From NCBI GenBank assembly GCA_913049535.1, contig CAJWYF010000008.1, forward strand, positions 1 to 64,000: a stretch of 64,000 nucleotides of DNA, read 5' to 3'. Under the pieces are notes generated by a model, which worked only from the letters and a program-made list of their open reading frames with translations, made no database searches and was not told the DNA's origin. How positions within the stretch are numbered: the first letter of the stretch is position 1; every line of letters starts with the position of its first letter. Shown here in pieces: positions 8,508-19,148 of the stretch. Source of the stretch: an uncultured Synechococcus sp. Its GTDB lineage: Bacteria > Cyanobacteriota > Cyanobacteriia > PCC-6307 > Cyanobiaceae. A program made the position numbers and the translations under genes.

Positions 8508-10640
8508 ATGGCGCCCGCTGCTCTCGCCCCCGAGCTGTATCTCAATCGCGAACTGGCCTGGATCGACTTCAATGATCGGGTGCTGGCCCAGGCATTGGAT
8601 CAACGCACGCCACTGCTGGAGCAAGCCAAATTCAGCGCCATCTTCAGCAACAACCTCGACGAGTTCTTCATGGTGCGGGTGGCTTCGCTGAAGTCACAGG
8701 TTGATGCCGGTATCGAGACGCCCAGCGTCGATGGACTCACACCACTGCAGCAACTGCAGGCGATCCAGGCGAAGCTCCGCCCGGTGCTGGAAAAACAACA
8801 AGACCATTACCGCAACACCCTCAAACCGGAGCTGGCACGCCATGGCGTCCATGTCCTGGACTATCCCCAGCTCAATGAAGCGCAGAGGGAATGGGCCCAG
8901 AACCATTTCCGCAGCGCGATTTTCCCGGTGCTCACACCACTGGCGGTGGATCCGGCTCACCCGTTTCCCTTCATCAGCAACCTGAGCTTCAACATTGCGG
9001 CCCTGATCCGCGATCCGGAAAGCGGTGAGCAACAGTTTGCACGGGTCAAGGTTCCGCAGAAGAACCTGCCGCGCTTCATCAAACTGCCTTTAGAGCTGAC
9101 TGACGACAGTGACAGCCTCTACACCGCATTGCCGCTGGAACAATTGGTGGCCTTCAACCTCGGCCTGCTCTTTCCGGGCATGACCATTGAGGGGCACTAC
9201 TTCTTCCGTGTCACCCGCGACGCTGATCTGGAACTGCGTGAACTGGAAGCAGACGATCTCATGATTGCCCTGCAGGAGGGCCTGCGCAAACGCCGCATGG
9301 GAGGCGAGGTGGTGCGCCTTGAGGTCACCGATGAGATGCCCCAGGACGTGGTGGATCTGCTGATGGAGGGCATGGCCGTGGAGGCCGAGGATCTCTACCG
9401 GGTCAATGGCCCCCTGGCTCTGGATGACCTCTTTGGCTTGATGGGGGTGCCCCTGCCGCAGTTGAAGGACGAGCCACAGCAGGCGCGGGTGGCGGCGCCC
9501 CTGGCCAGGGCACAAAAAGCCTTGCTGACCGATGGCTCGGTGGCCGAAGAGGAATTTGAAAGCGTCTTTGACGTGTTGCGACGGGGTGATGTGCTGGTGC
9601 ACCACCCCTATGACCTGTTTCCCTCCTCAGTGGAGGAATTCATCATGCAAGCAGCCGAGGACCCTGATGTCCTGGCCATCAAGATGACCCTCTACCGGGT
9701 GTCCAAGGACTCCCCTGTGATCAGCTCGCTGATCACAGCTGCAGAGAACGGCAAGCAAGTCATGGCCCTGGTCGAACTCAAGGCCCGCTTTGATGAAGAA
9801 AACAATATCCAGTGGGCCCGCCACCTTGAAAATGCAGGCGTGCACGTGGTGTACGGGGTGATTGGCCTGAAGACACACACCAAAATCACACTTGTCCTGA
9901 AGCGGGAAAAGGAAGAATTGCGGTCTTATGTGCATATTGGCACTGGCAATTACAACTCAAAGACATCACGCCTTTACACCGATCTTGGCTTGCTGAGTGC
10001 ACGTCAGGACCTGGGACAAGACCTCGTGGAGCTGTTTAACTACCTCACCGGTTTCTCAAAGCAGCAAAGTTTCCGCAAGCTGCTGGTGGCGCCAGTCACC
10101 CTTCGCTCCGGTATGGAGGCCTTGATCCGCCGCGAAATCGAGCATGCCAACGCCGGTCGCGGCGGCCACATCATCGCCAAGATGAATTCATTGGTTGACC
10201 CAAGGCTGATCGCTTTGCTCTACGAGGCCTCCCGCGCTGGTGTGAGGGTTGAGCTGGTGATCAGGGGGATCTGCAGCTTGATCCCCGGCCTGGCTGGCCA
10301 CAGCGACAACGTCACGGTGATCAGCATCATCGGCCGATTCCTTGAGCACTCCCGCATCTTCTGGTTCGGCAATGCTGGAGCTGCGGAGGTCTTCATCGGC
10401 AGTGCCGATTGGATGGGCCGCAACTTGGATCGCCGTGTCGAGGCGGTGACGCCTGTCGAGGACACCGTATTAAGAGAGCGCCTTGAGCAGCTGCTGCGCA
10501 CCTATCTCGACGACAACCGAGGCGCCTGGGATATGCAGAGCGATGGCCACTTCATCCAGCGGCAACCCGAGGGCAACGAACTTAATTCTCAACTGCAACT
10601 GATGCATGAATGGTGCTCAGTCCAGGGCCAGCCTGTGTGA
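8508..10640 (+). CDS. ppk1: Polyphosphate kinase 1
   Basis: 710 aa, normal for PPK1, which polymerises inorganic polyphosphate from ATP. The N-terminal domain starts LNRELAWIDFNDRVLAQA; the IFSNNLDEFFMVRV block follows. The two catalytic phospholipase-D-like histidines are visible: H476 in HIGTGNYNSKTSRLYTDLG (the autophosphorylated residue) and H614 in LEHSRIFWFGN. The C-terminal segment GSADWMGRNLDRRVEAVTPV is typical. The enzyme is membrane-associated or cytosolic and links to phosphate storage, as does pstS elsewhere in the window. It is apparently monocistronic, followed by a 220-base AT-rich gap. Confidence 0.97.
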   Translation: MAPAALAPELYLNRELAWIDFNDRVLAQALDQRTPLLEQAKFSAIFSNNLDEFFMVRVASLKSQVDAGIETPSVDGLTPLQQLQAIQAKLRPVLEKQQDHYRNTLKPELARHGVHVLDYPQLNEAQREWAQNHFRSAIFPVLTPLAVDPAHPFPFISNLSFNIAALIRDPESGEQQFARVKVPQKNLPRFIKLPLELTDDSDSLYTALPLEQLVAFNLGLLFPGMTIEGHYFFRVTRDADLELRELEADDLMIALQEGLRKRRMGGEVVRLEVTDEMPQDVVDLLMEGMAVEAEDLYRVNGPLALDDLFGLMGVPLPQLKDEPQQARVAAPLARAQKALLTDGSVAEEEFESVFDVLRRGDVLVHHPYDLFPSSVEEFIMQAAEDPDVLAIKMTLYRVSKDSPVISSLITAAENGKQVMALVELKARFDEENNIQWARHLENAGVHVVYGVIGLKTHTKITLVLKREKEELRSYVHIGTGNYNSKTSRLYTDLGLLSARQDLGQDLVELFNYLTGFSKQQSFRKLLVAPVTLRSGMEALIRREIEHANAGRGGHIIAKMNSLVDPRLIALLYEASRAGVRVELVIRGICSLIPGLAGHSDNVTVISIIGRFLEHSRIFWFGNAGAAEVFIGSADWMGRNLDRRVEAVTPVEDTVLRERLEQLLRTYLDDNRGAWDMQSDGHFIQRQPEGNELNSQLQLMHEWCSVQGQPV

Positions 10641-10863
10641 TTGGCTACAACAGTGACTGGCATTGCAGAGAGTTAACAAAAAAGCGAAAAAGATCTGGGT
10701 TCTTTTGAACACCATTCGCAAGCCAAGGTCAGGGCTCGAAAACGATGCGATCGGTCACCAATTCCACACTGCTTGCTAAATCCAGATTGTCTTCCCAAAA
10801 GCACTGATTCAACGCTCACCACAGTGCTAAGTTCTGGCCAAATTAAATTCGGAGGCCGGGGTG
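10641..10863. promoter_or_regulatory. AT-rich intergenic region upstream of the sigma factor gene
   Basis: About 220 bases without a credible gene and clearly more AT-rich than the flanks. It should hold the ppk1 transcript end and the sigma factor promoter. A GGAGG ribosome site is at 10851-10855, 8 bases before the ATG at 10864. I could not identify convincing -35/-10 pairs or a hairpin with a T-run. Confidence 0.5.
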
Positions 10864-11835
10864 ATGGGGACACCACTGGGACACCGAGCTGGGGCTTCAT
10901 CGCCCTCGCCTCGTCCTGCCAGTAATCGCAGTTCCAGTCGCGGGGGCGGCCGCCTCAGCACCGACTCCATCGGCTGGTACCTCAGCAATATCGGCAGGGT
11001 TCCCCTGCTGACACCTGCAGAAGAAATTGAGCTGGCTCACCAGGTCCAGCAGATGAAGCGTCTCTCAGAGATCGCCGTCGAAGAGCGCACGCCGAAGCAG
11101 AGACAGCAGATCCGCATGGGATGCCGTGCTCGCGACCGGATGATGGCGGCCAATCTGCGACTGGTCGTCAGCGTCGCCAAGAAGTATCAGAACCAAGGCT
11201 TGGAACTGCTGGATCTGGTCCAGGAGGGAGCCATCGGTCTGGAGCGGGCCGTCGATAAGTTCGACCCAGCCATGGGTTACAAGTTCTCCACCTATGCCTA
11301 CTGGTGGATTCGCCAAGGCATGACCCGCGCGATCGACAACAGCGCCCGCACAATCCGCCTTCCCATCCACATCAGCGAGAAGCTCTCCAAGATGCGCCGC
11401 ATCACCCGGGAGCTGACCCACCGCTTTGGACGACAGCCCAATCGCCTTGAGCTGGCCCATGCCATGGGCATGGAGCCCGACGAACTCGAAGAGCTGCTGA
11501 GTCAGAGCGCGCCCTGCGCCTCGCTCGATGCCCACGCCCGTGGGGAAGAGGATCGCAGCACCTTGGGAGAACTCATCCCTGACCCCTCCTGCACCGATTC
11601 CATGGAAAGCATGGATCGGCGCATCCAGAAGGAGCACCTCGGCACCTGGATCACCCAGCTCAACGAGCGGGAGCAGAAGATTCTCAAACTGCGCTTTGGG
11701 CTGGAAGGCGCCGAACCCCTGACGCTCGCTGAAATTGGCCGTCAGATCAACGTTTCTCGCGAGCGTGTGCGTCAGCTGGAAGCCAAGGCGATCTCAAAGC
11801 TCAGACTGATCACCAGTCAGCAACAGGCCGCCTGA
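10864..11835 (+). CDS. RNA polymerase sigma factor, group 2 (RpoD/SigA-like, SigB-E type)
   Basis: 323-aa non-essential-type sigma-70 factor. Region 1.2 begins DSIGWYLSNIGRVPLLTPAEEIELA, region 2 contains NLRLVVSVAKKYQNQGLELLDLVQEGAIGL and the -10 recognition helix FSTYAYWWIRQGMTRAI, and region 4.2 reads LTLAEIGRQINVSRERVRQLEAKAISKLR. The very short region 1.1 and the absence of the long non-conserved insert mark it as a cyanobacterial group 2 factor rather than the primary SigA. These factors control responses to light, nutrients and stress. GGAGG at 10851-10855 favours the ATG at 10864 over a GTG at 10861. A membrane protein gene follows after 2 bases. Confidence 0.93.
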   Translation: MGTPLGHRAGASSPSPRPASNRSSSRGGGRLSTDSIGWYLSNIGRVPLLTPAEEIELAHQVQQMKRLSEIAVEERTPKQRQQIRMGCRARDRMMAANLRLVVSVAKKYQNQGLELLDLVQEGAIGLERAVDKFDPAMGYKFSTYAYWWIRQGMTRAIDNSARTIRLPIHISEKLSKMRRITRELTHRFGRQPNRLELAHAMGMEPDELEELLSQSAPCASLDAHARGEEDRSTLGELIPDPSCTDSMESMDRRIQKEHLGTWITQLNEREQKILKLRFGLEGAEPLTLAEIGRQINVSRERVRQLEAKAISKLRLITSQQQAA

Positions 11836-11837
11836 AC

Positions 11838-12476
11838 TTGAGCCCGGCGTTTGGAATCCTTCTGGCGGGCCTCTGGCTCGCAGCGGTTCTCGCTGCAGCG
11901 CTGGGGGCACGACGGATCTGGCCCCAGCAACGGGAACTCAGCCGGAAGCTAGTTCATATGGGCGCCGGTTTGACCGTGCCGCTGGCCTGGTGGCTGCAGA
12001 TCCCAAGACCCATGGCTCTGCTCGCTGCCGCCTTGGCCACGGCCGCGGCAATCATCAACCACCGAGCCCATTTGCTGCCTGCGGTGGAAGACGTCGGGCG
12101 GCGCAGCGCCGGCACCATTGCCTATGGCCTTTCCATCACTGTCTTGATTGCCTGGGGCTGGCCGGAACGGGCTGATCTGGTGAGTGCTGCTGTCCTGGTG
12201 ATGGCCCTCGGCGATGGTGCTGCTGGGCTGGTGGGCTCGAGCCTGAGCTCACCGCGCTGGCAACTGCTGGGCCAGAGCAAATCCCTGCTGGGCACGGCTG
12301 TGATGGCAGCCATGAGCCTGCTGGTCCTGGCCCTGCTGCTCGATGGACTGAGCTGGCCCGCACTGCTGGCACTCAGCGGCGCCGCCACCGCTTTAGAGCA
12401 ACTCAGCTGGGGCGGTCTGGACAACTTGACCGTGCCGCTGGGCGTCGCCGGACTCGGGGCTGGACTGGGGGCTTGA
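11838..12476 (+). CDS. Phytol kinase-like / dolichol kinase family membrane protein
   Basis: 212-aa protein with about six to seven membrane helices. The block RELSRKLVHMGAGLTVPLAWW and the later SAAVLVMALGDGAAGLVGS followed by LLGQSKSLLGTAVM are the hallmarks of the CTP-dependent prenol kinase family that includes plant VTE5 phytol kinase. In cyanobacteria these enzymes recycle phytol from chlorophyll for tocopherol or phylloquinone synthesis; that assignment comes from family knowledge. The TTG start at 11838 lies 2 bases after the sigma factor stop, so the pair is probably co-transcribed. Confidence 0.8.
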   Translation: MSPAFGILLAGLWLAAVLAAALGARRIWPQQRELSRKLVHMGAGLTVPLAWWLQIPRPMALLAAALATAAAIINHRAHLLPAVEDVGRRSAGTIAYGLSITVLIAWGWPERADLVSAAVLVMALGDGAAGLVGSSLSSPRWQLLGQSKSLLGTAVMAAMSLLVLALLLDGLSWPALLALSGAATALEQLSWGGLDNLTVPLGVAGLGAGLGA

Positions 12477-12499
12477 GAGCCAGGTCCAAACCGCGGACA

Positions 12500-12829
12500 T
12501 CAAGCGTCAAAGAGTTGCTCGCAGCGCTGCTGCCAGTCACGCTCACTGCCAAGACCGGTCACCAAAAGCTGATTGGACGGTGAGGCACGCAGACGAAACT
12601 GCCACTGGCGAATCAGCTCTTCCCGCTCCAACCAGCCCTTCAGGACTGCCTGATGCACCAGGTCCAGATCCCAGCAGCGGCGCTGGGCCGTCTGCTGACC
12701 CCAGCTCAGGAGTCGATCAAGCTGGCAAGGGCGGAATCCAGCAAAGACAGGACCGAGCGGGTAGCGCTGCTCCAGTTCGTACAGATGCAGCGCATCACTG
12801 ATGCCAAAAAACTGCAGGAGCAGCGTCAT
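12500..12829 (-). CDS. Conserved hypothetical protein (109 aa)
   Basis: No known domain recognised. The sequence starts MTLLLQFFGISDALHLYELEQRYPLGPVF and contains several Trp and Arg residues; no clear membrane helix beyond a weak N-terminal hydrophobic stretch. Codon use resembles the neighbours, and the gene sits alone on the minus strand with 82 bases to the DAHP synthase stop. The convergent neighbour upstream in coordinates is the phytol-kinase-like gene, 23 bases away. Probably a lineage-specific picocyanobacterial protein. Confidence 0.65.
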   Translation of the reverse strand: MTLLLQFFGISDALHLYELEQRYPLGPVFAGFRPCQLDRLLSWGQQTAQRRCWDLDLVHQAVLKGWLEREELIRQWQFRLRASPSNQLLVTGLGSERDWQQRCEQLFDA

Positions 12830-12911
12830 AACCCACCAGGATGTGGTGAGAAAAAATTAAGCGGATCAATCAGATCGCTGGTATTTGCCGATACGGGAAT
12901 AAAAAATCGAC

Positions 12912-13964
12912 TCAGACCGTGACCGGCACGGCTGCAGCCAGCTGCTCAAGCAGTGACTCGGTGGTGGACAAATCGATGCAGGCATCGGTGATGCTCTGTC
13001 CGTAGGTCAACTGGCTGAGATCGGCAGGCAGCTTCTGATTGCCGGCAACGATGTTGCTCTCGAGCATCACCCCGAGCACCGAACGGGAACCACCCCGCAC
13101 CTGCTGAGCCACCGACTCAAGGACTTCCGACTGCCGCCGGTAATCCTTGTTGGAATTGCCATGGCTGCAATCCACCATCACCCGATGGGGCAAGCCCGCT
13201 GCCTGCAGGGTCTCAGCCACCGCATTAATCGATTCAGCGTGGTAGTTGGTGCTGCCGCCGCCACCGCGCAGAACCAGGTGGCCATCCGGATTGCCGGTGG
13301 TGGAAACAATTGAGGCGTGGCCTTGGCGATTGATGCCGAGAAAATGATGCGGGCGCGCAGCCGCCTGCATCGCATTGATCGCCACGGTGACCCCCCCGTC
13401 GGTGCCGTTCTTGAAGCCGATGGGCATGGACAGACCTGACGCCATCTCCCTGTGGGTTTGGCTTTCCGTGGTGCGCGCCCCAATGGCGGTCCAGCTCACC
13501 AGATCAGCGATGTACTGCGGCACGATCGGATCGAGCAGTTCAGTGGCAGCCGGCAGACCACGTTCAGCCAGATGCAGCAGCAGGCCCCGTGCCCGGCGCA
13601 GACCGGTGTTGATGTCGTAGCTGCCATCCAGCTGAGGGTCATTGATCAGACCCTTCCAACCAACTGTGGTGCGTGGCTTTTCGAAGTAGACGCGCATCAC
13701 CACCTCAAGGCTGTCCTTGAGCCGCTCTCGCATCAGGGCCAAAGCGCCGGCGTACTCCTCGGCAGCGGCAACGTCATGCACCGAACAGGGGCCAACGATC
13801 ACCAGGAGGCGGTGATCCTCTCCTCGCAGGATGCGCTGGATGCGTTGCCGGGTCTGCCGCACCGTCTCGATGGCCAGATCGGAGAGCGGCAGATCGCTGT
13901 GCAGGATGGCCGGCGCCACCAGAGGCCGGGTCTCCACCACGTGCAGATCGGAGGTGGGGAGCAT
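12912..13964 (-). CDS. aroF: 3-deoxy-7-phosphoheptulonate (DAHP) synthase, class I
   Basis: 350-aa enzyme for the first step of the shikimate pathway, condensing phosphoenolpyruvate and erythrose 4-phosphate. Type I AroFGH blocks are present: [59 protein letters not shown] and the metal-site [14 protein letters not shown] chose the ATG at 13964 ([15 protein letters not shown]), which fits the family N-terminus; a GTG at 13988 would add eight residues. It diverges from acnB with about 90 bases between. The isozyme type (Phe-, Tyr- or Trp-regulated) cannot be told. AroE of the same pathway is at 27.7 kb. Confidence 0.95.
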   Translation of the reverse strand: MLPTSDLHVVETRPLVAPAILHSDLPLSDLAIETVRQTRQRIQRILRGEDHRLLVIVGPCSVHDVAAAEEYAGALALMRERLKDSLEVVMRVYFEKPRTTVGWKGLINDPQLDGSYDINTGLRRARGLLLHLAERGLPAATELLDPIVPQYIADLVSWTAIGARTTESQTHREMASGLSMPIGFKNGTDGGVTVAINAMQAAARPHHFLGINRQGHASIVSTTGNPDGHLVLRGGGGSTNYHAESINAVAETLQAAGLPHRVMVDCSHGNSNKDYRRQSEVLESVAQQVRGGSRSVLGVMLESNIVAGNQKLPADLSQLTYGQSITDACIDLSTTESLLEQLAAAVPVTV

Positions 13965-14053
13965 GGAGTGCGCGGAATAGCGCTCCACAGCCTAAGAGCA
14001 GATCCCGGCAGGGCAGACAATGGACAATCCCTGCCCCTTCCGCAGAAGAGCCG

Positions 14054-16675
14054 ATGAGCACCAGCAACGCCGTGCCCACTGACCCCTCCGCCTTCCTGCC
14101 GGCGTATCGCGCAGCAGCTGCAGAACGGGAAGCCCTGGGCATTCCGCCATTGCCGCTCGATGCCCCCCAGGCCCAGGCCCTGACCCTGCTGCTGGAGACC
14201 CCCCCCGCTGGTGAGGAGGAGGCCCTGCTGGAGCTGCTCAGCGAACGGATTCCACCAGGGGTGGATGAAGCCGCCTACGTGAAAGCGGACTGGCTCAGTG
14301 CCGTGGCCCAGGGCCAGCGCACAAGCCCGCTGGTGAGTCCTCTGGAGGCGACCAAACTTCTGGCCACCATGATCGGCGGCTACAACGTCGCCGCGCTGAT
14401 CGCGCTGCTCAGCAACAGCGACAGTGCCATCGCCTCAGCCGCTGCCAGCGGACTCAGCCGCACTCTGCTGGTTTACGACGCTTATAACGATGTTCTGGAG
14501 CTGGCAGCGAACAACAGCTACGCCAAGCAGGTGATCGACAGCTGGGCAGCAGCCGAGTGGTTCACCGCCAAGCCGGAACTGCCGGAAGCGATCACCGTCA
14601 CCGTGTTCAAGGTGGAAGGGGAAACCAACACCGACGATCTCTCACCAGCCACTCACGCCACCACGCGTCCCGACATTCCGCTCCATGCCACCGCAATGCT
14701 GGAAACCCGCATGCCTGGCGGGCTGGCGGAACTCGAGGCCCTCAAGGCCAAGGGGCACCCGGTGGCCTATGTGGGTGATGTGGTGGGCACCGGCAGCTCG
14801 CGCAAATCAGCGATCAACTCGGTGCTCTGGCACACCGGCAACGACATCCCCCATGTCCCGAACAAGCGTGGCGGCGGGGTCATCCTTGGCGGCAAGATCG
14901 CGCCGATCTTCTTCAATACCGCTGAAGACTCCGGCGCGTTGCCGATCGAATGCGACGTCACCAGCCTCAACAGCGGTGATGTGATCACCATCCGGCCCCA
15001 TGCCGGCACGATCGAGCGTGATGGCGAGGTGGTGAGCCGCTTTGAACTCAAACCCAGCACCATCAGTGATGAGGTCAGAGCAGGTGGTCGCATCCCCCTG
15101 CTAATCGGCCGTGCCCTGACTGACAAAGTGCGGGCCCAGCTGGGGCTCCCCGCCTCTGATGTCTTCATCCGCCCGGGTGCTGCAGCGAAGAGCAGCTCAG
15201 GCTTCACCCTGGCCCAGAAGATGGTGGGCCGGGCCTGCGGTCTGCCCGGCGTTCGACCGGGCACCAGCTGCGAGCCGCTGATGACCAGCGTCGGCAGTCA
15301 GGACACCACAGGGCCGATGACCCGCGATGAGATGAAAGAGCTGGCCTGCCTTGGCTTCTCTGCTGATCTGGTGATGCAGAGCTTCTGCCACACCGCGGCT
15401 TACCCCAAGCCAGTGGACCTCAAGACCCATGCCGAGCTGCCGGACTTCATCAGCTCCCGCGGTGGGGTCTCGCTGCGCACCGGCGACGGCATCATCCACA
15501 GCTGGCTGAACCGCATGCTGTTACCCGACACCGTGGGCACCGGCGGTGACAGCCACACCCGTTTCCCCCTCGGCATCTCCTTCCCCGCCGGCTCCGGCCT
15601 GGTGGCATTTGCCGCTGCCATCGGCGCCATGCCCCTGGACATGCCCGAGTCGGTGCTGGTGCGCTTCAGCGGTGAACTGCAACCCGGCGTGACCCTGCGG
15701 GATGTGGTCAATGCCATCCCCTATGTGGCCATCGAAAAAGGCCTGCTCACGGTGGAGAAAGCCGGCAAGAAAAATGTTTTCAATGGCCGGATCATGGAGA
15801 TCGAAGGCCTGCCCGACCTGAAGCTGGAGCAGGCTTTCGAGCTGACCGATGCCACGGCCGAACGCTCCTGCGCCGGCAGCACGATCAAGCTCAGCGTCGA
15901 AACGGTGAGTGAGTACCTGCGCAGCAACGTGGCGCTGCTCAAGAACATGATCGCCCGCGGCTACAGCGACGCCCGCACCCTGGCGAGGCGCATCAAGGCG
16001 ATGGAAGCCTGGCTGGCTGATCCCCAACTGCTGGAAGCCGATGCCGACGCCGAGTACGCCGCCGTCATCGACATCGACCTCAACGCCATCAAAGAGCCGA
16101 TCGTGGCCTGCCCCAACGACCCCGACAACGTCAAGACCCTCTCCGCTGTGGCTGGCGACAAGGTGGATGAGGTGTTCATCGGCTCCTGCATGACCAACAT
16201 CGGTCACTACAGAGCAGCTGCAACCGTGCTCGAAGGCCAGGGACAGAACACGGCGCGACTCTGGGTCTGCCCGCCCACCCGTATGGATGAGGAGACGTTG
16301 AAGGAGGAGGGCTACTACGCCACCTTTCAAGCAGCCGGTTCGCGCATGGAGATGCCCGGTTGCTCGCTTTGCATGGGCAACCAGGCCCGGGTGGAGGACA
16401 ACACCACGGTGTTCTCCACCAGCACGCGCAACTTCAACAACAGGCTCGGCAATGGGGCCCAGGTGTATCTCGGCAGTGCGGAACTGGCGGCGGTCTGCGC
16501 CCAACTGGGACGCATCCCCAGCAAGGAGGAGTATCTGGCCATCGCCGCAGACAAGATCGACCCCAACCGCGACCAGCTCTACCGCTATCTGAACTTTGAT
16601 CAGGTGGAAGGCTTCGCCGATGAAGGCCGGGTCCTGAGCGACGTGGAAGAGGCCAAGCTGCTGGCCGAGGCCTAA
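14054..16675 (+). CDS. acnB: Aconitate hydratase B
   Basis: 873 aa, the length of bifunctional aconitase B / 2-methylisocitrate dehydratase. The N-terminal HEAT-like domain (residues 1-160) is followed by the swivel domain ([17 protein letters not shown]), then the catalytic domains with [19 protein letters not shown] and the [4Fe-4S] ligands: one Cys in [15 protein letters not shown] and two in [12 protein letters not shown]. It interconverts citrate and isocitrate, feeding 2-oxoglutarate for nitrogen assimilation in cyanobacteria. Stops of acnB and the minus-strand sulfotransferase-like gene overlap by 4 bases. Confidence 0.97.
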   Translation: MSTSNAVPTDPSAFLPAYRAAAAEREALGIPPLPLDAPQAQALTLLLETPPAGEEEALLELLSERIPPGVDEAAYVKADWLSAVAQGQRTSPLVSPLEATKLLATMIGGYNVAALIALLSNSDSAIASAAASGLSRTLLVYDAYNDVLELAANNSYAKQVIDSWAAAEWFTAKPELPEAITVTVFKVEGETNTDDLSPATHATTRPDIPLHATAMLETRMPGGLAELEALKAKGHPVAYVGDVVGTGSSRKSAINSVLWHTGNDIPHVPNKRGGGVILGGKIAPIFFNTAEDSGALPIECDVTSLNSGDVITIRPHAGTIERDGEVVSRFELKPSTISDEVRAGGRIPLLIGRALTDKVRAQLGLPASDVFIRPGAAAKSSSGFTLAQKMVGRACGLPGVRPGTSCEPLMTSVGSQDTTGPMTRDEMKELACLGFSADLVMQSFCHTAAYPKPVDLKTHAELPDFISSRGGVSLRTGDGIIHSWLNRMLLPDTVGTGGDSHTRFPLGISFPAGSGLVAFAAAIGAMPLDMPESVLVRFSGELQPGVTLRDVVNAIPYVAIEKGLLTVEKAGKKNVFNGRIMEIEGLPDLKLEQAFELTDATAERSCAGSTIKLSVETVSEYLRSNVALLKNMIARGYSDARTLARRIKAMEAWLADPQLLEADADAEYAAVIDIDLNAIKEPIVACPNDPDNVKTLSAVAGDKVDEVFIGSCMTNIGHYRAAATVLEGQGQNTARLWVCPPTRMDEETLKEEGYYATFQAAGSRMEMPGCSLCMGNQARVEDNTTVFSTSTRNFNNRLGNGAQVYLGSAELAAVCAQLGRIPSKEEYLAIAADKIDPNRDQLYRYLNFDQVEGFADEGRVLSDVEEAKLLAEA

Positions 16676-17478
16676 AGCAGCGGCGGCTGGTAGCCATAAC
16701 GCTCAATGATCAGCTGATCGCGCTGGGCCACCAGCGCGATGCAGGCTGGGTCGTAATACTCCTGCCAGGTGGTTCGCTTGCCGCGCGAAGCATTGCTGCG
16801 GCCGCCGCCGAGAATCTGCAGGCGCTGCTCAGCGCTGACGGGCACCTGCTCAGCGGCAAGCACCGCCAGCAGATCCTGCTCCAACTGTTCAGTGCGGATC
16901 ATGTGGTCGATGTAGTTGTGGGCTTGGTTGAATCGCATCAAGCCCTCGAGATCAGCAATGCGGCGAAAGTTGCCGCTGCAGAAAAAATCGAGATACCGGT
17001 AGGTCATCAACCCCACGGAACGGCAGCAGGCATGACGGGCGAAATGCTCCCCGCAGTCCCAGCGCCGCGGCCAGTCATGGAGCCGATGCAACCAGGTGCG
17101 GAACGCATCGACGTTCTGCGCATCGCGGTAGAGCTCTGACCAGCGGCGGCTCTGTTGAGCAAAGCTGTGCCACCAGCGACGCAGGGCATAGGTCGGCTCA
17201 GCCCGCCAGCCCAGACCACGGGGGCTGCCACGCCGATGGGTGAGGGCCTGATGCAGCATCCCTTCCTTCTGACAGCCATAGGCCCAAAGCGAGACATACC
17301 AGGCCCAGGGGTTACGGACCGAGCCGACAAAGATGGGACGCCGAGCCAGCAGTGCCGCATCGGGCTTGTTGTGCTTACCGATCTGCCGGCCGGGGAGCAC
17401 AGCGGCAAGCAACTTGCCGATGTGGGTGCAGCCGGTCTTCTGCAGCTCCACATAGACCAGCCGATCTGTGATGAACAT
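16672..17478 (-). CDS. Sulfotransferase-like family protein
   Basis: 268 aa from the ATG at 17478. The N-terminus [23 protein letters not shown] resembles the PAPS 5'-phosphosulfate loop of sulfotransferases, and [18 protein letters not shown] resembles the 3'-phosphate-binding RDP-x-S block, although the classic Arg-Asp is Arg-Asn here. The remainder is Trp/Arg-rich with [14 protein letters not shown] and a C-terminal [26 protein letters not shown], the WREYFTP-like ending of this family. It may act on a surface polysaccharide. The frame is open upstream to 17562, but that part overlaps the divergent radical SAM gene. Family call is by motif only. Confidence 0.7.
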   Translation of the reverse strand: MFITDRLVYVELQKTGCTHIGKLLAAVLPGRQIGKHNKPDAALLARRPIFVGSVRNPWAWYVSLWAYGCQKEGMLHQALTHRRGSPRGLGWRAEPTYALRRWWHSFAQQSRRWSELYRDAQNVDAFRTWLHRLHDWPRRWDCGEHFARHACCRSVGLMTYRYLDFFCSGNFRRIADLEGLMRFNQAHNYIDHMIRTEQLEQDLLAVLAAEQVPVSAEQRLQILGGGRSNASRGKRTTWQEYYDPACIALVAQRDQLIIERYGYQPPLL

Positions 17479-17519
17479 CCCCGGGCGGTCGGTGGCGCCG
17501 CAGATTACCGGCGCCAGGG

Positions 17520-19148
17520 ATGATGGTCGGTGGCGACTGGATCTCCCTGAACCAGGAAACACTGCTGTTCGAACCGGCCCAGCCCAGCAGCGATGCTCTG
17601 CGAACGGTGCTGGCCTTCCCCAGCACCTATTCCGTCGGCATCACCAGCCTGGGGTACCAGGTGGTCTGGGCCAGCCTGGCCAGAAGGCCTGACCTCGATG
17701 TACGCCGCCTGTTCACCGATCAGGGGGATCCACAGCACCGCCATTGCGAGCTCTTCGGGCTGTCCCTGAGCTGGGAACTGGACGGACCGGTGCTGCTTGA
17801 TCTGCTCGAGCAGCAGCGCATTCCGCTGTGGAGCCATGAACGCGGTGATGGTGATCCGATCGTCTTTGGTGGCGGACCGGTCCTGACAGCCAACCCTGAG
17901 CCGTTGGCACCGTTCTTTGATGTGGTTCTGCTTGGTGATGGCGAGCTGTTGCTGCCGGCCTTCATTGATGCCCTGCAGGAGCTGCGCGGATCACCACGGC
18001 GCGAGCGGCTGTTGCGCTTGGCCCAGCTGCCAGGCGTGTACGTCCCCAGCCTCTATGCACCGCGCTACGACAGCGATGGACAGCTGATCGCCATCGATCC
18101 GCTCACAGCTGAGGTTCCAACCCAGGTGGCAAAGCAGACCTGGCGCGGCAACACCTTGAGCCACTCGACGGTGATCACACCGGAGGCCGCCTGGCCATCC
18201 ATTCACATGGTCGAGGTGGTGCGCAGCTGCCCGGAACTGTGCCGCTTCTGCCTGGCGAGCTACCTGACCCTGCCGTTCCGCACGCCATCACTGGATGACG
18301 GGCTGATCCCAGCGGTGGAAGCCGGCCTTGGCGCCACGCGCCGGCTAGGGCTGCTGGGGGCCTCCGTCACCCAGCACCCGCAATTTGATGAGCTGCTGCA
18401 GTGGCTGAACCAGGAGCGTTTTGCCGATACACGCATCAGCGTCAGTTCCGTGCGAGCAGCGACGGTGACGCAGGAGCTGGCGTCGATCCTGGCCAGACGC
18501 GGCAGCAAATCGATCACCATCGCCATCGAGAGCGGCAGTGAGAGGATGCGGCAGGTGGTCAATAAAAAACTGAGTGAGGAGGAAATCCACGCGGCGGCGC
18601 GCCACGCCAAGGCAGGGGGCCTGAGCGCCTTGAAGCTCTATGGCATGGCCGGTCTGCCCAGCGAGGAGGAGGCCGATATCGAAGCCACGGCCTCCTTGCT
18701 TTTGGCCCTAAAAAAAGCCACCCCAGGTCTGCGGCTCAGCCTTGGTGTGAGCAGTTTTGTGCCCAAAGCCCACACACCATTTCAGTGGGAAGGGCTTCGG
18801 CCTGAGGCAGACAAGCGGCTCAAGCTGCTGGCCAAACGGCTCAAACCCAAGGGCATCGAGCTGCGACCGGAGAGCTACGGCTGGAGCGTGATTCAAACCC
18901 TGCTCTCACGCAGCGATCGCCGACTGGCGGCCGTGATCGCGGCCGTGCGCGGCAAAAGCGACAGCCAGGGCAGCTGGAAACGGGCGTACAAAGAAGCGCA
19001 GGATTCCCTGCCCCCCTGGGATGAGGTAATCCACCAGCGCTGGGACACAGGCAGGGTGCTGCCCTGGGCGCACCTGCAGGGACCACTGCCTGTGGCCACC
19101 CTGGCCAAACACCGCGAGGAAGCGCTTAACGCAGCTGCTGCGGCCTGA
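17520..19148 (+). CDS. Radical SAM protein with N-terminal B12-binding-like domain
   Basis: 542 aa. Residues 1-150 form a Rossmann-like segment (RTVLAFPSTYSVGITSLGYQV, GDPIVFGGGPVLTANPEPLAPFFD) similar to the B12-binding or FeS-oxidoreductase N-domain. The radical SAM cluster motif is C237-x3-C241-x2-C244 in RSCPELCRFC. A TIM-barrel with IESGSERMRQVVNKKLSEEEI and LKLYGMAGLPSEEEADI follows. The substrate is unknown; similar cyanobacterial proteins are annotated only as Fe-S oxidoreductases. ATG codons at 17520 and 17523 are both possible. The 3' end overlaps the convergent ligase gene by 23 bases. Confidence 0.85.
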   Translation: MMVGGDWISLNQETLLFEPAQPSSDALRTVLAFPSTYSVGITSLGYQVVWASLARRPDLDVRRLFTDQGDPQHRHCELFGLSLSWELDGPVLLDLLEQQRIPLWSHERGDGDPIVFGGGPVLTANPEPLAPFFDVVLLGDGELLLPAFIDALQELRGSPRRERLLRLAQLPGVYVPSLYAPRYDSDGQLIAIDPLTAEVPTQVAKQTWRGNTLSHSTVITPEAAWPSIHMVEVVRSCPELCRFCLASYLTLPFRTPSLDDGLIPAVEAGLGATRRLGLLGASVTQHPQFDELLQWLNQERFADTRISVSSVRAATVTQELASILARRGSKSITIAIESGSERMRQVVNKKLSEEEIHAAARHAKAGGLSALKLYGMAGLPSEEEADIEATASLLLALKKATPGLRLSLGVSSFVPKAHTPFQWEGLRPEADKRLKLLAKRLKPKGIELRPESYGWSVIQTLLSRSDRRLAAVIAAVRGKSDSQGSWKRAYKEAQDSLPPWDEVIHQRWDTGRVLPWAHLQGPLPVATLAKHREEALNAAAAA

